64,000 nucleotides of DNA from JANYGA01 sp031420415 (GTDB lineage Bacteria; Vulcanimicrobiota; Vulcanimicrobiia; Vulcanimicrobiales; Vulcanimicrobiaceae). Below, piece by piece: positions 9,171 to 17,342 of the stretch; the first letter of the stretch is position 1, and each line of letters opens with the position of its first letter. The notes beneath the pieces were generated by a model. That model did no database searches. It saw nothing but the letters and a program-made list of their open reading frames with translations, and was not told where the DNA came from. The position numbers and the translations under genes are program-made. Where the stretch lies: contig JANOMT010000009.1 in the NCBI GenBank assembly GCA_031420415.1, positions 88,906-152,905 on the forward strand, given 5' to 3'.

Positions 9171-9196
9171 TCGTGTAAGGCGGCTCTTTCGGCAAC

Positions 9197-9233
9197 AAAA
9201 AAAGCACGCGCGTCGAGCGAGTGCTTTTTTTTT
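9197..9233. terminator. Bidirectional Rho-independent terminator
   Basis: An 11-nt A-rich/GCAC arm at 9197-9207 pairs with GTGC plus a T-run at 9221-9233 around a 13-nt loop. The A-run on one side and T-run on the other let it work in both directions, between the convergent PEBP and S41 protease genes. Confidence 0.85.
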
Positions 9234-9238
9234 GCTGA

Positions 9239-10579
9239 CTACAACGCCGCTTGAGCGATTTTTCCCTGGAGATACGTGATCGCAGATTGCAACTGCGGAT
9301 CGGTTTCGGGATTGCCGAGCTTCGATGATTTCGGTTCGACGGTCGTGATATCGGGCGTGATGCCGATGAGGTTGATATCTCGGCCGTGCGGCGTGAGGTA
9401 TCGCGCGCTCGTGATCTTCACGGCCGACCCGTCGGGTAACGGGTGAATCGTTTGCACGACCCCTTTGCCGTAGGTCTTCTCGCCGATGAGTTCGCCGACG
9501 CCGTTGTCTTGAATCGCCCCCGACGTAATTTCCGATGCGGAAGCGGTGTACTTATTCACGAGCACCGCGAGAGGCTTTGCGGGAATCGCCGTATTCTCGG
9601 CGTCGTACTGGGTGCTGCTGCCACCCTTGGATTCGACGGAAACGATCGGACCCGATGGAATGAACTTCGAACTCACTTCGATTGCAGCGTTGAGATAGCC
9701 GCCACCGTTGTCACGTAAGTCGAGCACGTAGGCTTTGGCGCCTTGCGCCTGTAGTTTCGTAAGTGCGGTCGTCAATTCACTCGCGGTGTTCGATCCGAAG
9801 ACGGTAAGGCGTGTGTAGCCGATGCCGTTCTCGAGTAGTTTGGAATAGACGCTCGGCTGGTGGATCGTATCGCGCGTGACGGCGATAACGGGAAGCTCTT
9901 TGCTCGCGCGTTCGATCACGAGCTTGACTTGCGTACCTTTCTCGCCGCGAAGCATTTTCGCGTCCTGATCGGTCGTGAGACCCTTGGTCGATTTCCCATC
10001 GACCGTGAGGATCGTATCGCCGCCCTGAAGGCCGGCTTTCTCCGCAGGACCACCCGGGATCACTTCGTTGACGCCAAGGAGCTTCGTCTTTTCATCGACG
10101 GCGATCGAAATTCCGACACCACTGAAGTTTCCGCCGTCGAGTCCTTCATTGAGGTCGGCGTATTCTTTGGGCGTGAGGAACGTCGTGTACTTATCCTTGA
10201 CGGATGAGAGCATGCCCGCGATCGCGCTATAGGTAAGCGTGCGGCTACCGCCGACTTTCGACCCGTAAGCGGCGACGACGGAACTCACTTCGCGTTCGAG
10301 TTCGCGCGCGTTGAGCGCGGGATCTTCGACGGCTTTGAGTTGCGCGACGCGGGGCGATTTGACGCCCTGCTTCTCGAGGTACGCGAGCATGTTCGCCCGC
10401 GCGCCGTCGAGTGTCACCTGCGGGTCGACTTTTTTGTAAAACTCCGATTGCAGGAGCGAGAGCGACATCTCGATCTCGTTATTCTCGACACTCGAAAGCC
10501 CCGACGCGCGCGATGCGCCGGGTGTGCTCGTTGCGAGCACGGCGGCAGCTACGAAGACGGTTACGATTCGTTTGATCAT
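9239..10579 (-). CDS. S41-family C-terminal processing peptidase (CtpA-like), first copy
   Basis: The 446-residue protein has an N-terminal signal peptide (MIKRIVTVFVAAAVLA). Next come a PDZ domain (about residues 140-225, GVGISI...GGPAEKAGLQGGDTI) and an S41 catalytic domain with DLRDNGGG. Catalytic Ser lies in KYTASASEI near residue 345 and Lys in GEKTYGKG near 370. CtpA enzymes trim or degrade periplasmic proteins, including regulators of peptidoglycan hydrolases. It lies 4 nt downstream of a second S41 gene of similar design, suggesting a tandem duplication within the ftsEX-envC block. Substrates are unknown. Confidence 0.93.
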   Translation of the reverse strand: MIKRIVTVFVAAAVLATSTPGASRASGLSSVENNEIEMSLSLLQSEFYKKVDPQVTLDGARANMLAYLEKQGVKSPRVAQLKAVEDPALNARELEREVSSVVAAYGSKVGGSRTLTYSAIAGMLSSVKDKYTTFLTPKEYADLNEGLDGGNFSGVGISIAVDEKTKLLGVNEVIPGGPAEKAGLQGGDTILTVDGKSTKGLTTDQDAKMLRGEKGTQVKLVIERASKELPVIAVTRDTIHQPSVYSKLLENGIGYTRLTVFGSNTASELTTALTKLQAQGAKAYVLDLRDNGGGYLNAAIEVSSKFIPSGPIVSVESKGGSSTQYDAENTAIPAKPLAVLVNKYTASASEITSGAIQDNGVGELIGEKTYGKGVVQTIHPLPDGSAVKITSARYLTPHGRDINLIGITPDITTVEPKSSKLGNPETDPQLQSAITYLQGKIAQAAL

Positions 10580-10583
10580 GCAC

Positions 10584-11993
10584 TCACCTGCGCGCGGTAC
10601 GCCGCAAGTATGCTTTTGCGGCTTGGAGTTGGAGGTCTTTTGGCGTGTTGATGATCGGCGCTTCAGCGGGCTGTTCGACGATCACATCGGGCTCGATGCC
10701 CTTGTGGTGGATATCGCGACCGAGCGGCGTGACGTATTTTGCGGTCGTGATTTTGAGCGCGCCACCGTCGCTCGTGTTGTAGATGCTTTGGACGACGCCC
10801 TTACCGAAGGTCTTGGTGCCGATGAGCGTTCCGACTTTATAATCTTGCACGGCACCGGCCGTGATTTCAGACGCGCTCGCCGTGTATTTGTTCACGAGAA
10901 TGACGAGCGGCGTCGCGCCGATTGCCTCGTGAAGCGCGCCCTTGCTATCGCGGTTGCCCCCCCGATCGATCGTCGAGACGATCGTCCCTTGCGGAATGAA
11001 GAGGCTCGAGATCTCGACGGCAGCCTCGAGGAGGCCACCGCCGTTGTTGCGGAGATCGAGGATGTATCCGTGTGCGCCTTTGGCTTTTCCGGCGAGCATC
11101 GCCTTACGCACTTCGTCGTACGATGTCTGCCCGAAATCGGCCAAACGGACATAGTCGATCCCGTCCTTGAGTTCGGCATGGACCGAGGGTACTTGGATCT
11201 GATCGCGCGTGATCGCAACGGTATGGGTCGCGGTTTTCCCGTGCGGCTGTACCTCGACCTCGACGACCGTGCCGACTTTCCCGCGAATGAGACGTTCGAC
11301 CGCTTCGAGCTTCATCTCCGCGACGTCATGGTTGTCGACGCGCATGATACGATCGCCGACCTTCACGCCGGCCTTGTACGCGGGAGTTCCCTCGATCGGC
11401 TCGACCAAAATATGCTTGTTCCGCGGATCCTGGACGATGTAGACGCCGATACCGCCAAAGTCGCCGCCTTTGAGCGATTCTTCGAGCGAGTTGATTTCGG
11501 CGGGCGAAAGATAGGTCGTGTAGGGATCCCCGAGCGAGCCGAGCATGCCGCGAATCGCGGCTTGCGTGAGCTCGGCGTTCGAGGTTTGTTTGCCGTAGAG
11601 CGACTGCGCGTCCGCGAGGCCGCGATTGAGCGACCGGATATCGCGTTCTTCATCGCCCGTGGCGACGAGTCGCGGGATCGCGGGTGCGAGCACTTTGTGC
11701 GCTTTGAGATACGCGATGAGTTCGTGCTGCTCGCCTGAGAGCAACGTCTGCGCGTTGATCGGCTTGTAGTAGGCCTTCTCGACTTGCCGGAAGGCGTTGT
11801 CGAGCATGCGTTGATCGCCGCCGTGGGGCGCATCCAGGATCGCGCGAAGGTCGAGCGCGGCGACGCTGGAGCCGGAAGAAAGCGGCGCACTCGCGGCGCG
11901 GTCGGCTCGTTCGTGCGCGAGATAAAGCGCGCCACCGAGTGAGGTGACGGCTATGGCGAAGGCAGCGGCCAATACGCGGAGTGGTCTAGTCAA
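10584..11993 (-). CDS. S41-family C-terminal processing peptidase (CtpA-like), second copy
   Basis: This is a 469-residue paralogue of the next gene with the same order: a membrane or signal segment (TRPLRVLAAAFAIAVTS), a PDZ domain (GIGVYIVQ...GTPAYKAGVKVGDRIM), and an S41 core with DLRNNGGG, Ser in KYTASASEI near residue 371 and Lys in FGKGVVQ near 394. I chose TTG at 11993 because it starts just before the hydrophobic segment, although its ribosome binding site is weak. The frame stays open to 12098 with a non-protein-like Arg-rich extension. The protease may act with the upstream murein-hydrolase activator, since S41 proteases and M23 proteins are often neighbours. Confidence 0.9.
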   Translation of the reverse strand: MTRPLRVLAAAFAIAVTSLGGALYLAHERADRAASAPLSSGSSVAALDLRAILDAPHGGDQRMLDNAFRQVEKAYYKPINAQTLLSGEQHELIAYLKAHKVLAPAIPRLVATGDEERDIRSLNRGLADAQSLYGKQTSNAELTQAAIRGMLGSLGDPYTTYLSPAEINSLEESLKGGDFGGIGVYIVQDPRNKHILVEPIEGTPAYKAGVKVGDRIMRVDNHDVAEMKLEAVERLIRGKVGTVVEVEVQPHGKTATHTVAITRDQIQVPSVHAELKDGIDYVRLADFGQTSYDEVRKAMLAGKAKGAHGYILDLRNNGGGLLEAAVEISSLFIPQGTIVSTIDRGGNRDSKGALHEAIGATPLVILVNKYTASASEITAGAVQDYKVGTLIGTKTFGKGVVQSIYNTSDGGALKITTAKYVTPLGRDIHHKGIEPDVIVEQPAEAPIINTPKDLQLQAAKAYLRRTARR

Positions 11994-12236
11994 AAATCCG
12001 TCGATTTCTCTGGCGTGAGCGTCGGTAGTCCTTAGACGGTCGCCCGGCGGTCTTCGGTTGCGGCTTGAAACTGGACTATGCCCGAAGTGTCGGCACAAGC
12101 CACACTCTTGCTACGAAGAAGCGGCCCCGGAAGTTTCCCCACGCTCTCCGCGCGGGACGTCTCGAGTATGCCGGACGAACCTGGGAGAGATCGACGCGTT
12201 GCGAGTGGTCGTGCGGCGATCGTGTGCGAACGGCAG

Positions 12237-13514
12237 CTACCGCAGGCGCGAGCTCGGATCGACGGCGACGCCATTGATGCGGATTTCGAAGTGGAGGTGG
12301 GGGCCCGTCGAGATGCCGGTAGAACCGACGGCGCCGATCGCCTGACCGCGCGCGACTTCTTGGCCTTCGCTCACGAAAAGCTGCGAACAATGACCGTAGA
12401 GCGTGGAAGCGGCGCCGCCGTGATCGATGATGATCGTGTTGCCGTAGCCGCCTTCCCAGCCTGCGTAGATGATTTTGCCCGGCGCCGAGGCGACGATCGT
12501 CGCCCCCATCGGCGCGCCGATATCGAGGCCGTTGTGCATCCGCCATTGATGCGTGACCGGATGCATCCGCATACCGAAGGGGTCGGTGATCGGCCCGGAG
12601 GTGGGCCACGCAAAGGCGCTCGGGCCGGTGTCGGAGACCGCGGGTGGGGCGGCTCGACCCGCGAGCTGCGCGGCGCGGCGGCGTTCTTTGGCTTCGGCGA
12701 GGCGACGCGCGGCTTCTTCACGTTGACGTTCGCGGATGTAGCTTTCGAGTTGCGCTTCCTGCGAGGCGGAGAGCTCTTCGAGTTGCGCGACCTCGATCGA
12801 GACGTTGCGGCGCTGTGCGTCTGCGGCGTTGACGAGTTGCACGCGCTCCGATGCGAGCGCGGCGAGATGATATTTCGCTTGCTGCTGGCGTTGGAGAGAA
12901 ACTTCGAGGCCCGAACGTTCGCCCTGCAGGGTTCGACGCGCATGTGAGACGTTACGCTCGGCGGAGCGTCGCACGCGAACGGTCTTCTGGTTGGCCGCGA
13001 TGAGGAAGCGAATATCGTCCCAACGCTCGACGAAATCGCTGAAAGACGTCGATGAGAGGAGAACGTTCACGTAGCCCATATCGCCACGTTCGTAGGCATC
13101 GACGAGCCTACGCCGCAGCGCGCTATTGTGGCGCGCGAGCGTCGCTTCGGCGGCATCGAGCTGGATCTGATTCCACGCGAGTTTGCGTTTGTTGTGCGTG
13201 ACGAGAGCGTCGAGTTGGTCGAGCGTTGCGGTGACGTGACCGATATCGCGCGTCGTCTGCGCGAGCTGATTGTGCAGATCTTGAACGCGCGCCTGCGCGA
13301 AGCGCAGTTGGACGCGCTTTTCATCGAGGCGTTTGTGCGTCGCATCGATCTCGGCTTGTTGCGAACGAATTTTGTTGCCGACCGACGCGACCACGACTGC
13401 GTGTCGGTCGCGTGTGCGCGCGTCGAGCGGGATTGCGCCGAACGTTCCGAGCGCCGTTGCTGCGAGTATCGCGAGCGCGATCACGTACGCAGGTAGCGGC
13501 CGACGGAAAGCCAC
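12237..13514 (-). CDS. envC: EnvC-like M23 murein hydrolase activator/endopeptidase
   Basis: After a signal-like helix (PAYVIALAILAATALGTFG) comes a long coiled coil (about residues 45-285, rich in Glu/Gln/Lys/Arg heptads), then a linker and a C-terminal LytM/M23 domain. HNGLD, GHCS and HLHFE supply the zinc and catalytic residues. Unlike E. coli EnvC, the active site looks complete, so it may be an active endopeptidase as well as an activator. The coiled coil is the part that docks on FtsX in known systems. GTG 13514, overlapping ftsX by 34 nt, gives a proper basic signal sequence; GTG 13484, sharing GTGA with the ftsX stop, is the alternative. Order ftsE-ftsX-envC supports the role in septal cell-wall cleavage. 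Confidence 0.9.
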   Translation of the reverse strand: MAFRRPLPAYVIALAILAATALGTFGAIPLDARTRDRHAVVVASVGNKIRSQQAEIDATHKRLDEKRVQLRFAQARVQDLHNQLAQTTRDIGHVTATLDQLDALVTHNKRKLAWNQIQLDAAEATLARHNSALRRRLVDAYERGDMGYVNVLLSSTSFSDFVERWDDIRFLIAANQKTVRVRRSAERNVSHARRTLQGERSGLEVSLQRQQQAKYHLAALASERVQLVNAADAQRRNVSIEVAQLEELSASQEAQLESYIRERQREEAARRLAEAKERRRAAQLAGRAAPPAVSDTGPSAFAWPTSGPITDPFGMRMHPVTHQWRMHNGLDIGAPMGATIVASAPGKIIYAGWEGGYGNTIIIDHGGAASTLYGHCSQLFVSEGQEVARGQAIGAVGSTGISTGPHLHFEIRINGVAVDPSSRLR

Positions 13515-14362
13515 GATGCGACGATGCCGACGGCGGCGCCGACACCGATGAGCTCGAGCGCGAGCGTCCCGACGGCGGGATCGGTCGCGTGCATCGGGAG
13601 GAACGGCAACGCGATAACGAGCTTGGGCAACAATTGATAGCGCGCGATCGCGAGCACGCCGAGCGCGAGCCCGGCACCGAGGACGCCCGCGATGAGGCCT
13701 TCGCAAATGAAGGGCATTTGAATGTACCAACCGGACGCGCCGACGAGTTGCATGATCGCAATCTCGCGACGTCGTGCGAAGACGGTCAAGCGAATCGTAT
13801 TGGAGATGATGATTGCCGCGGTGAAGACGAGCAAGGCGACGATGCCGAGACCGATGCGGCCGAGGACGCCGCCGATGCGGAGCAGTTTCTGTACCGCGTC
13901 CTGCGCGTACTCGACGCTTGCGACTTCCGGCAATTTACGCACGTGCGCCGCGACCTGATGCACCTTTTCGGGATCGACGACCCGAATGCGTAATGCATCG
14001 GGCAACGGGTTGGTCGTAAGCAGCGACGTGTCGATCTGGCCGCGAAGTCGCTCGCGCATCTGGCGTAAGCCTTCCGCACGCGGAATGAAGGTGACGCTCT
14101 TGATACGCGCGTCGGCACTGAGTTCGCGCACGAGCGCTTTTGCGGCTTTGCCCGACGTCGTATCCTTGAGGAAGACCGAGATCTCGATCTTGCGTATGAC
14201 GTCGTCGCCGATCTTGCCGAGCGTATCGCGTGTAAAGAGAAAGCTTCCGAGCAACACGATCGTGACCATCACGGTGCCGATCGCCGTGAGTTGCATGATC
14301 ATATTGCGCGTGAAGTTGCGCCAGACTTCACCGAAGAAAAAACGAACGCGACCCCAATCCAT
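13481..14362 (-). CDS. ftsX: Cell-division ABC transporter membrane protein FtsX
   Basis: The 293-residue protein has one N-terminal transmembrane helix (QLTAIGTVMVTIVLLGSFLF), a periplasmic loop of about 120 residues, and three C-terminal helices, the FtsX layout. It sits 8 nt after ftsE on the same strand and overlaps the start of the EnvC-like gene. FtsEX couples cytoplasmic ATP hydrolysis to extracellular activation of murein hydrolases during division, and the large loop is the usual docking site for an EnvC-like coiled coil, encoded next. Identification rests on topology and gene order and is secure. Confidence 0.93.
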   Translation of the reverse strand: MDWGRVRFFFGEVWRNFTRNMIMQLTAIGTVMVTIVLLGSFLFTRDTLGKIGDDVIRKIEISVFLKDTTSGKAAKALVRELSADARIKSVTFIPRAEGLRQMRERLRGQIDTSLLTTNPLPDALRIRVVDPEKVHQVAAHVRKLPEVASVEYAQDAVQKLLRIGGVLGRIGLGIVALLVFTAAIIISNTIRLTVFARRREIAIMQLVGASGWYIQMPFICEGLIAGVLGAGLALGVLAIARYQLLPKLVIALPFLPMHATDPAVGTLALELIGVGAAVGIVASWLSVGRYLRT

Positions 14363-14370
14363 ACGCGCTC

Positions 14371-15087
14371 CTATGCCGACGGTGCGGCGAGCGCTTCGCG
14401 CAAGCCCGGATGCGTGTAGTAGCCACGTTCCTCATCGGCGACGACTTTGCCATCTTCGAGTCGGATCACGCGCCGACGCATGCGATCGACGACGAGCGCG
14501 TTGTGCGTCGCGATCACGACGGTCGTGCCTTTGAGATTGATGCGATGTAAGAGATCCATGATCTCGTTCGTATTGACGGGATCGAGATTACCCGTCGGTT
14601 CGTCGCAGAGCATGATCTTGGGATTATTGACGAGCGCGCGTGCGATCGCGGTGCGCTGTTGTTCGCCGCCGGAGAGTTCGGTCGGGTACATCCGCGATTT
14701 ATGCGCGAGCCCGACGAGATCGAGAACGCGCGGTACCTGGCGGCGCACGTCTTTGGTTTTGGCACCCGTCACCTGGAGTGCGAAAGCGACGTTTTCCCAG
14801 ACGGTCTTATCAGAAAGCAATTTGAAATCTTGGAAAACGACGCCGACGTTGCGCCGCAACTGCGCGACCTTCGCTCGGCGTAGGTTATCGACGCGCGTGC
14901 CATCGACGGTGACCTCGCCGCGCGACGGCCGTTGCTCGCGATACAGCAAGCGCAGCAAGCTCGATTTCCCGGTGCCTGAGTGGCCGACGAGAAAGACGAA
15001 GCTGCCTTTGGCAACTTCAAGGTCGACACCGTCGAGCGCACGCGTGCCGTTGGGATAGACGAGGGTGACTCCGCGAAGCGAGATCAC
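14371..15087 (-). CDS. ftsE: Cell-division ATP-binding protein FtsE
   Basis: The 238-residue ABC ATPase has Walker A GHSGTGKSS near residue 35, a Q-loop (VFQDFKLL), signature LSGGEQQR, Walker B IMLCDEPTGNLD and the switch His (ATHNAL). The sequence around the signature and DEPTGNLD is typical of FtsE and LolD-type proteins, and the adjacent FtsX settles the assignment. It powers the FtsX-EnvC murein hydrolase switch at the cytoplasmic membrane. It is the first gene of the minus-strand envelope block and is divergent from the acyl-CoA dehydrogenase gene. Confidence 0.95.
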   Translation of the reverse strand: MISLRGVTLVYPNGTRALDGVDLEVAKGSFVFLVGHSGTGKSSLLRLLYREQRPSRGEVTVDGTRVDNLRRAKVAQLRRNVGVVFQDFKLLSDKTVWENVAFALQVTGAKTKDVRRQVPRVLDLVGLAHKSRMYPTELSGGEQQRTAIARALVNNPKIMLCDEPTGNLDPVNTNEIMDLLHRINLKGTTVVIATHNALVVDRMRRRVIRLEDGKVVADEERGYYTHPGLREALAAPSA

Positions 15088-15153
15088 GTATCACGCCGAA
15101 GCGCTAACATTACAGGGGATTTTCGTCAGAGGAGCGGAGCCACACCTTTACAT

Positions 15154-16302
15154 ATGGATTTTGATTTATCGGACGAGCAGCGCGCGATTCAAACGCTGTG
15201 TCGCGAGTTCGCGCACGACGAGGTGAAGCCGCGCGCCGAAGAGATGGACGCGAAAGCCGCATTCCCCTACGATCTCGTCAAAATGATGGCGGACCTCGGC
15301 TTGATGGGGTTACCGTTTCCGGAGAAATACGGCGGTGCCGGTGCCGATACGGTGAGCTACGCGCTCGCCGTCATGGAGATCGCGCGCGCGGATGCATCGA
15401 CGGGTATCACGCTCGCAGCGCACGTCTCGCTCGGCGCGACGCCGTTCTATCTTTTCGGAACGGAAGCGCAAAAGGAAAAATATCTCGTCCCTCTCGCGCG
15501 CGGCGAGATGCTCTGGGGCTTCGGTCTCACAGAACCACAGGCGGGCAGTGACGCGGGCGGTACGCGCACGCGAGCGGAGCTGCGCGAAGGGTCGTGGACG
15601 ATCAACGGCACGAAGGCCTTCATCACCAATAGCGGGACCGAGATCACGGGCGGTACGACGATCACGGCCGTCACGGGTACCGATGCCAAAGGTCGCTCGG
15701 AGATCTCGAACTTTATCGTGCCGCAAGCGACGCCGGGATTCACGCGTGCGAAGACCTACCGCAAGATGGGGTGGCGCGCATCGGATACGCGCGAGCTCAG
15801 CTTTTCCGATGCCGCGGTACCCGAAGATCATCTTTTGGGTGAGCGGGGCAAGGGGCTCAAGCAGTTCCTCACCATCCTCGATGGCGGCCGCATCTCGGTT
15901 GCGGCGCTCTCGGTCGGCCTCGCGATGGGCGCGTATGATGAGGCGCTGCAGTATGCCAAAGACCGGCACCAATTCGGCCAACCGATCTCGAAATTTCAGG
16001 CGATCCAGTTCAAGCTCGCCGACATGCTCATGGAGATCGAGCACGCAAAGCTCATGGTGCTCAAGGCCGCGTGGGAGAAAGACAACAAGCGGCCCTTCGA
16101 GATGACGGCGTCCCTCGCGAAGCTCTATTCGGGTGAAGTCTCGCGCCGCGTCGTCAACGAGGCGGTCCAGATCCACGGCGGCTACGGCTTCATGGATGAG
16201 TATCCGGTCTCGCGGATGTACCGCGATCAGAAGATTAATGAGATCGGCGAGGGCACGAACGAAGTCCAACGTCTCGTTATCGCACGTTTGATGGGATTGT
16301 AA
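15154..16302 (+). CDS. Acyl-CoA dehydrogenase (short-chain type)
   Basis: The 382-residue flavoprotein oxidises acyl-CoA to trans-2-enoyl-CoA, passing electrons to electron-transfer flavoprotein. The N-terminal helical domain starts MDFDLSDEQRAIQ. The middle beta-domain has the FAD/substrate motif GFGLTEPQAGSDAGG, and the C-terminal helical domain contains IHGGYGFMDEYPVSRMYRD. The catalytic Glu lies in INEIGEGTNEVQR near the end. Length and motifs fit butyryl/short-chain enzymes. The ATG was chosen because the family N-terminus begins there; an AGAGGAG lies about 20 nt upstream. Its stop overlaps the peroxiredoxin start by one base (TAATG). Confidence 0.93.
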   Translation: MDFDLSDEQRAIQTLCREFAHDEVKPRAEEMDAKAAFPYDLVKMMADLGLMGLPFPEKYGGAGADTVSYALAVMEIARADASTGITLAAHVSLGATPFYLFGTEAQKEKYLVPLARGEMLWGFGLTEPQAGSDAGGTRTRAELREGSWTINGTKAFITNSGTEITGGTTITAVTGTDAKGRSEISNFIVPQATPGFTRAKTYRKMGWRASDTRELSFSDAAVPEDHLLGERGKGLKQFLTILDGGRISVAALSVGLAMGAYDEALQYAKDRHQFGQPISKFQAIQFKLADMLMEIEHAKLMVLKAAWEKDNKRPFEMTASLAKLYSGEVSRRVVNEAVQIHGGYGFMDEYPVSRMYRDQKINEIGEGTNEVQRLVIARLMGL

Positions 16303-16883
16303 TGCGAAAATTTCTGCTCGCCTCGCTTCTCGCGGCTTCGGTCGCCGCGACCGCCGCGCCGGCCCTGGCCGAACTGCACCCGGGCGATACGGCGCCGCCC
16401 TTCGATACGCAGGCCTCGCTCGGTGGCCGGGTCTTCGATTTCAATATCGCCGACGAGTTGAAGAAGGGCCCCGTCGTGCTCTACTTCTATCCTGCAGCGT
16501 TCACGTCGGGTTGTACGCTTGAAGCGCACGACTTCGCCGAGCATATCGACGATTACAAAAAGCTCGGCGCTACCGTCATCGGTGTTTCCGGCGATGATAT
16601 CGGGAAGCTCAACAAGTTCTCGGTCTCCGAGTGCCGCAGCAAATTCGCCGTCGCATCTGACGGTAACCACAAAATCTCGAAGGCGTATCGAGCCGTGCTC
16701 GGCTTCGGGCCGATGACGTTCTCGGATCGCACGTCGTACGTGATCGGAAAAGACGGCAAAATCGCCTACGCATATCGCTCGCTCGATCCGAATAAACACG
16801 TCGCCAATACGCTCGATGCCGTGCGCAAACTCGCGGACGCCACGCCCGCCGTCGCACCGGCACCGGTATCCAAAACGAAGTAA
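16302..16883 (+). CDS. Exported peroxiredoxin (AhpC/TSA, Bcp-like)
   Basis: The 193-residue protein has a signal peptide ending APALAE, so it probably acts outside the cytoplasm, unlike most Bcp/PrxQ enzymes. The thioredoxin-fold core carries FYPAAFTSGC with the peroxidatic Cys at residue 71 and the supporting Thr three residues before it. A Cys near residue 104 (SECRSKF) could be the resolving partner. It reduces peroxides using an unidentified thiol donor. Start and upstream stop overlap in TAATG, implying translational coupling with the acyl-CoA dehydrogenase, an enzyme whose electron chain can generate peroxide. Confidence 0.9.
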   Translation: MRKFLLASLLAASVAATAAPALAELHPGDTAPPFDTQASLGGRVFDFNIADELKKGPVVLYFYPAAFTSGCTLEAHDFAEHIDDYKKLGATVIGVSGDDIGKLNKFSVSECRSKFAVASDGNHKISKAYRAVLGFGPMTFSDRTSYVIGKDGKIAYAYRSLDPNKHVANTLDAVRKLADATPAVAPAPVSKTK

Positions 16884-16934
16884 CGCGCCCGAGCACGGGA
16901 GCGAGCGAGCCGCAGACCTAATCTCGTCCGTGAT

Positions 16935-17342
16935 ATGAACGAACGAGAGACTGCCGATGGCGATGGGCGCGTGTGGCGCGCGCTCGATCTGCCGCTGGAT
17001 CGCATCGACGAATTACCATTCGGAGCGATCGTCGTCGATCCCGATGGCACGATCCTCGAATACAACGAGTACGAAACGCGCCTCTCGCATTTCGCAAAGG
17101 GAGCGGTGATCGGAAAGAACTTCTTCCGCGACGTCGCGCCGTGCACGGCGGTGCATGCGTTCGAAGGCCGGATGCACGCGTTCTTAAAGACGAGCGATCA
17201 GGTCAGCGAAAAATTCGATTACTTCTTTCCGTTCCAACACGGTGGGATCACGGTTGAGATTACGTTCTTACGCCTGCGTCATCAGGGGCAAATCTTAATC
17301 GCCGTCGAGCGTGCCGACGCGAACGCCGGGCTCGGGTTGTAG
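16935..17342 (+). CDS. Photoactive yellow protein (PYP)-like PAS protein
   Basis: This 135-residue single-domain PAS protein aligns without gaps to the N-terminal half of Halorhodospira PYP with an offset of one residue (FGAI, then IGKNFFRDVAPCT). Cys70 equals the p-coumaroyl attachment Cys69, Tyr43 equals Tyr42 and Glu47 equals Glu46, the residues that hold the chromophore phenolate. Ser51 replaces Thr50 and Phe53 replaces Arg52. PYP is a cytoplasmic blue-light receptor. No tyrosine ammonia-lyase or coumarate ligase gene is in this window, so a bound chromophore is unproven, and many PYP-like PAS proteins have no known chromophore. It follows the peroxiredoxin by 51 nt and its 3' end overlaps the convergent ATPase gene by 48 nt. 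Confidence 0.75.
   Translation: MNERETADGDGRVWRALDLPLDRIDELPFGAIVVDPDGTILEYNEYETRLSHFAKGAVIGKNFFRDVAPCTAVHAFEGRMHAFLKTSDQVSEKFDYFFPFQHGGITVEITFLRLRHQGQILIAVERADANAGLGL

Noticed and set aside
10524..11738. 404-codon plus-strand frame across the S41 protease pair
   Set aside because: It is the reverse frame of two clearly identified proteases; Asp/Arg-heavy composition with no motif.
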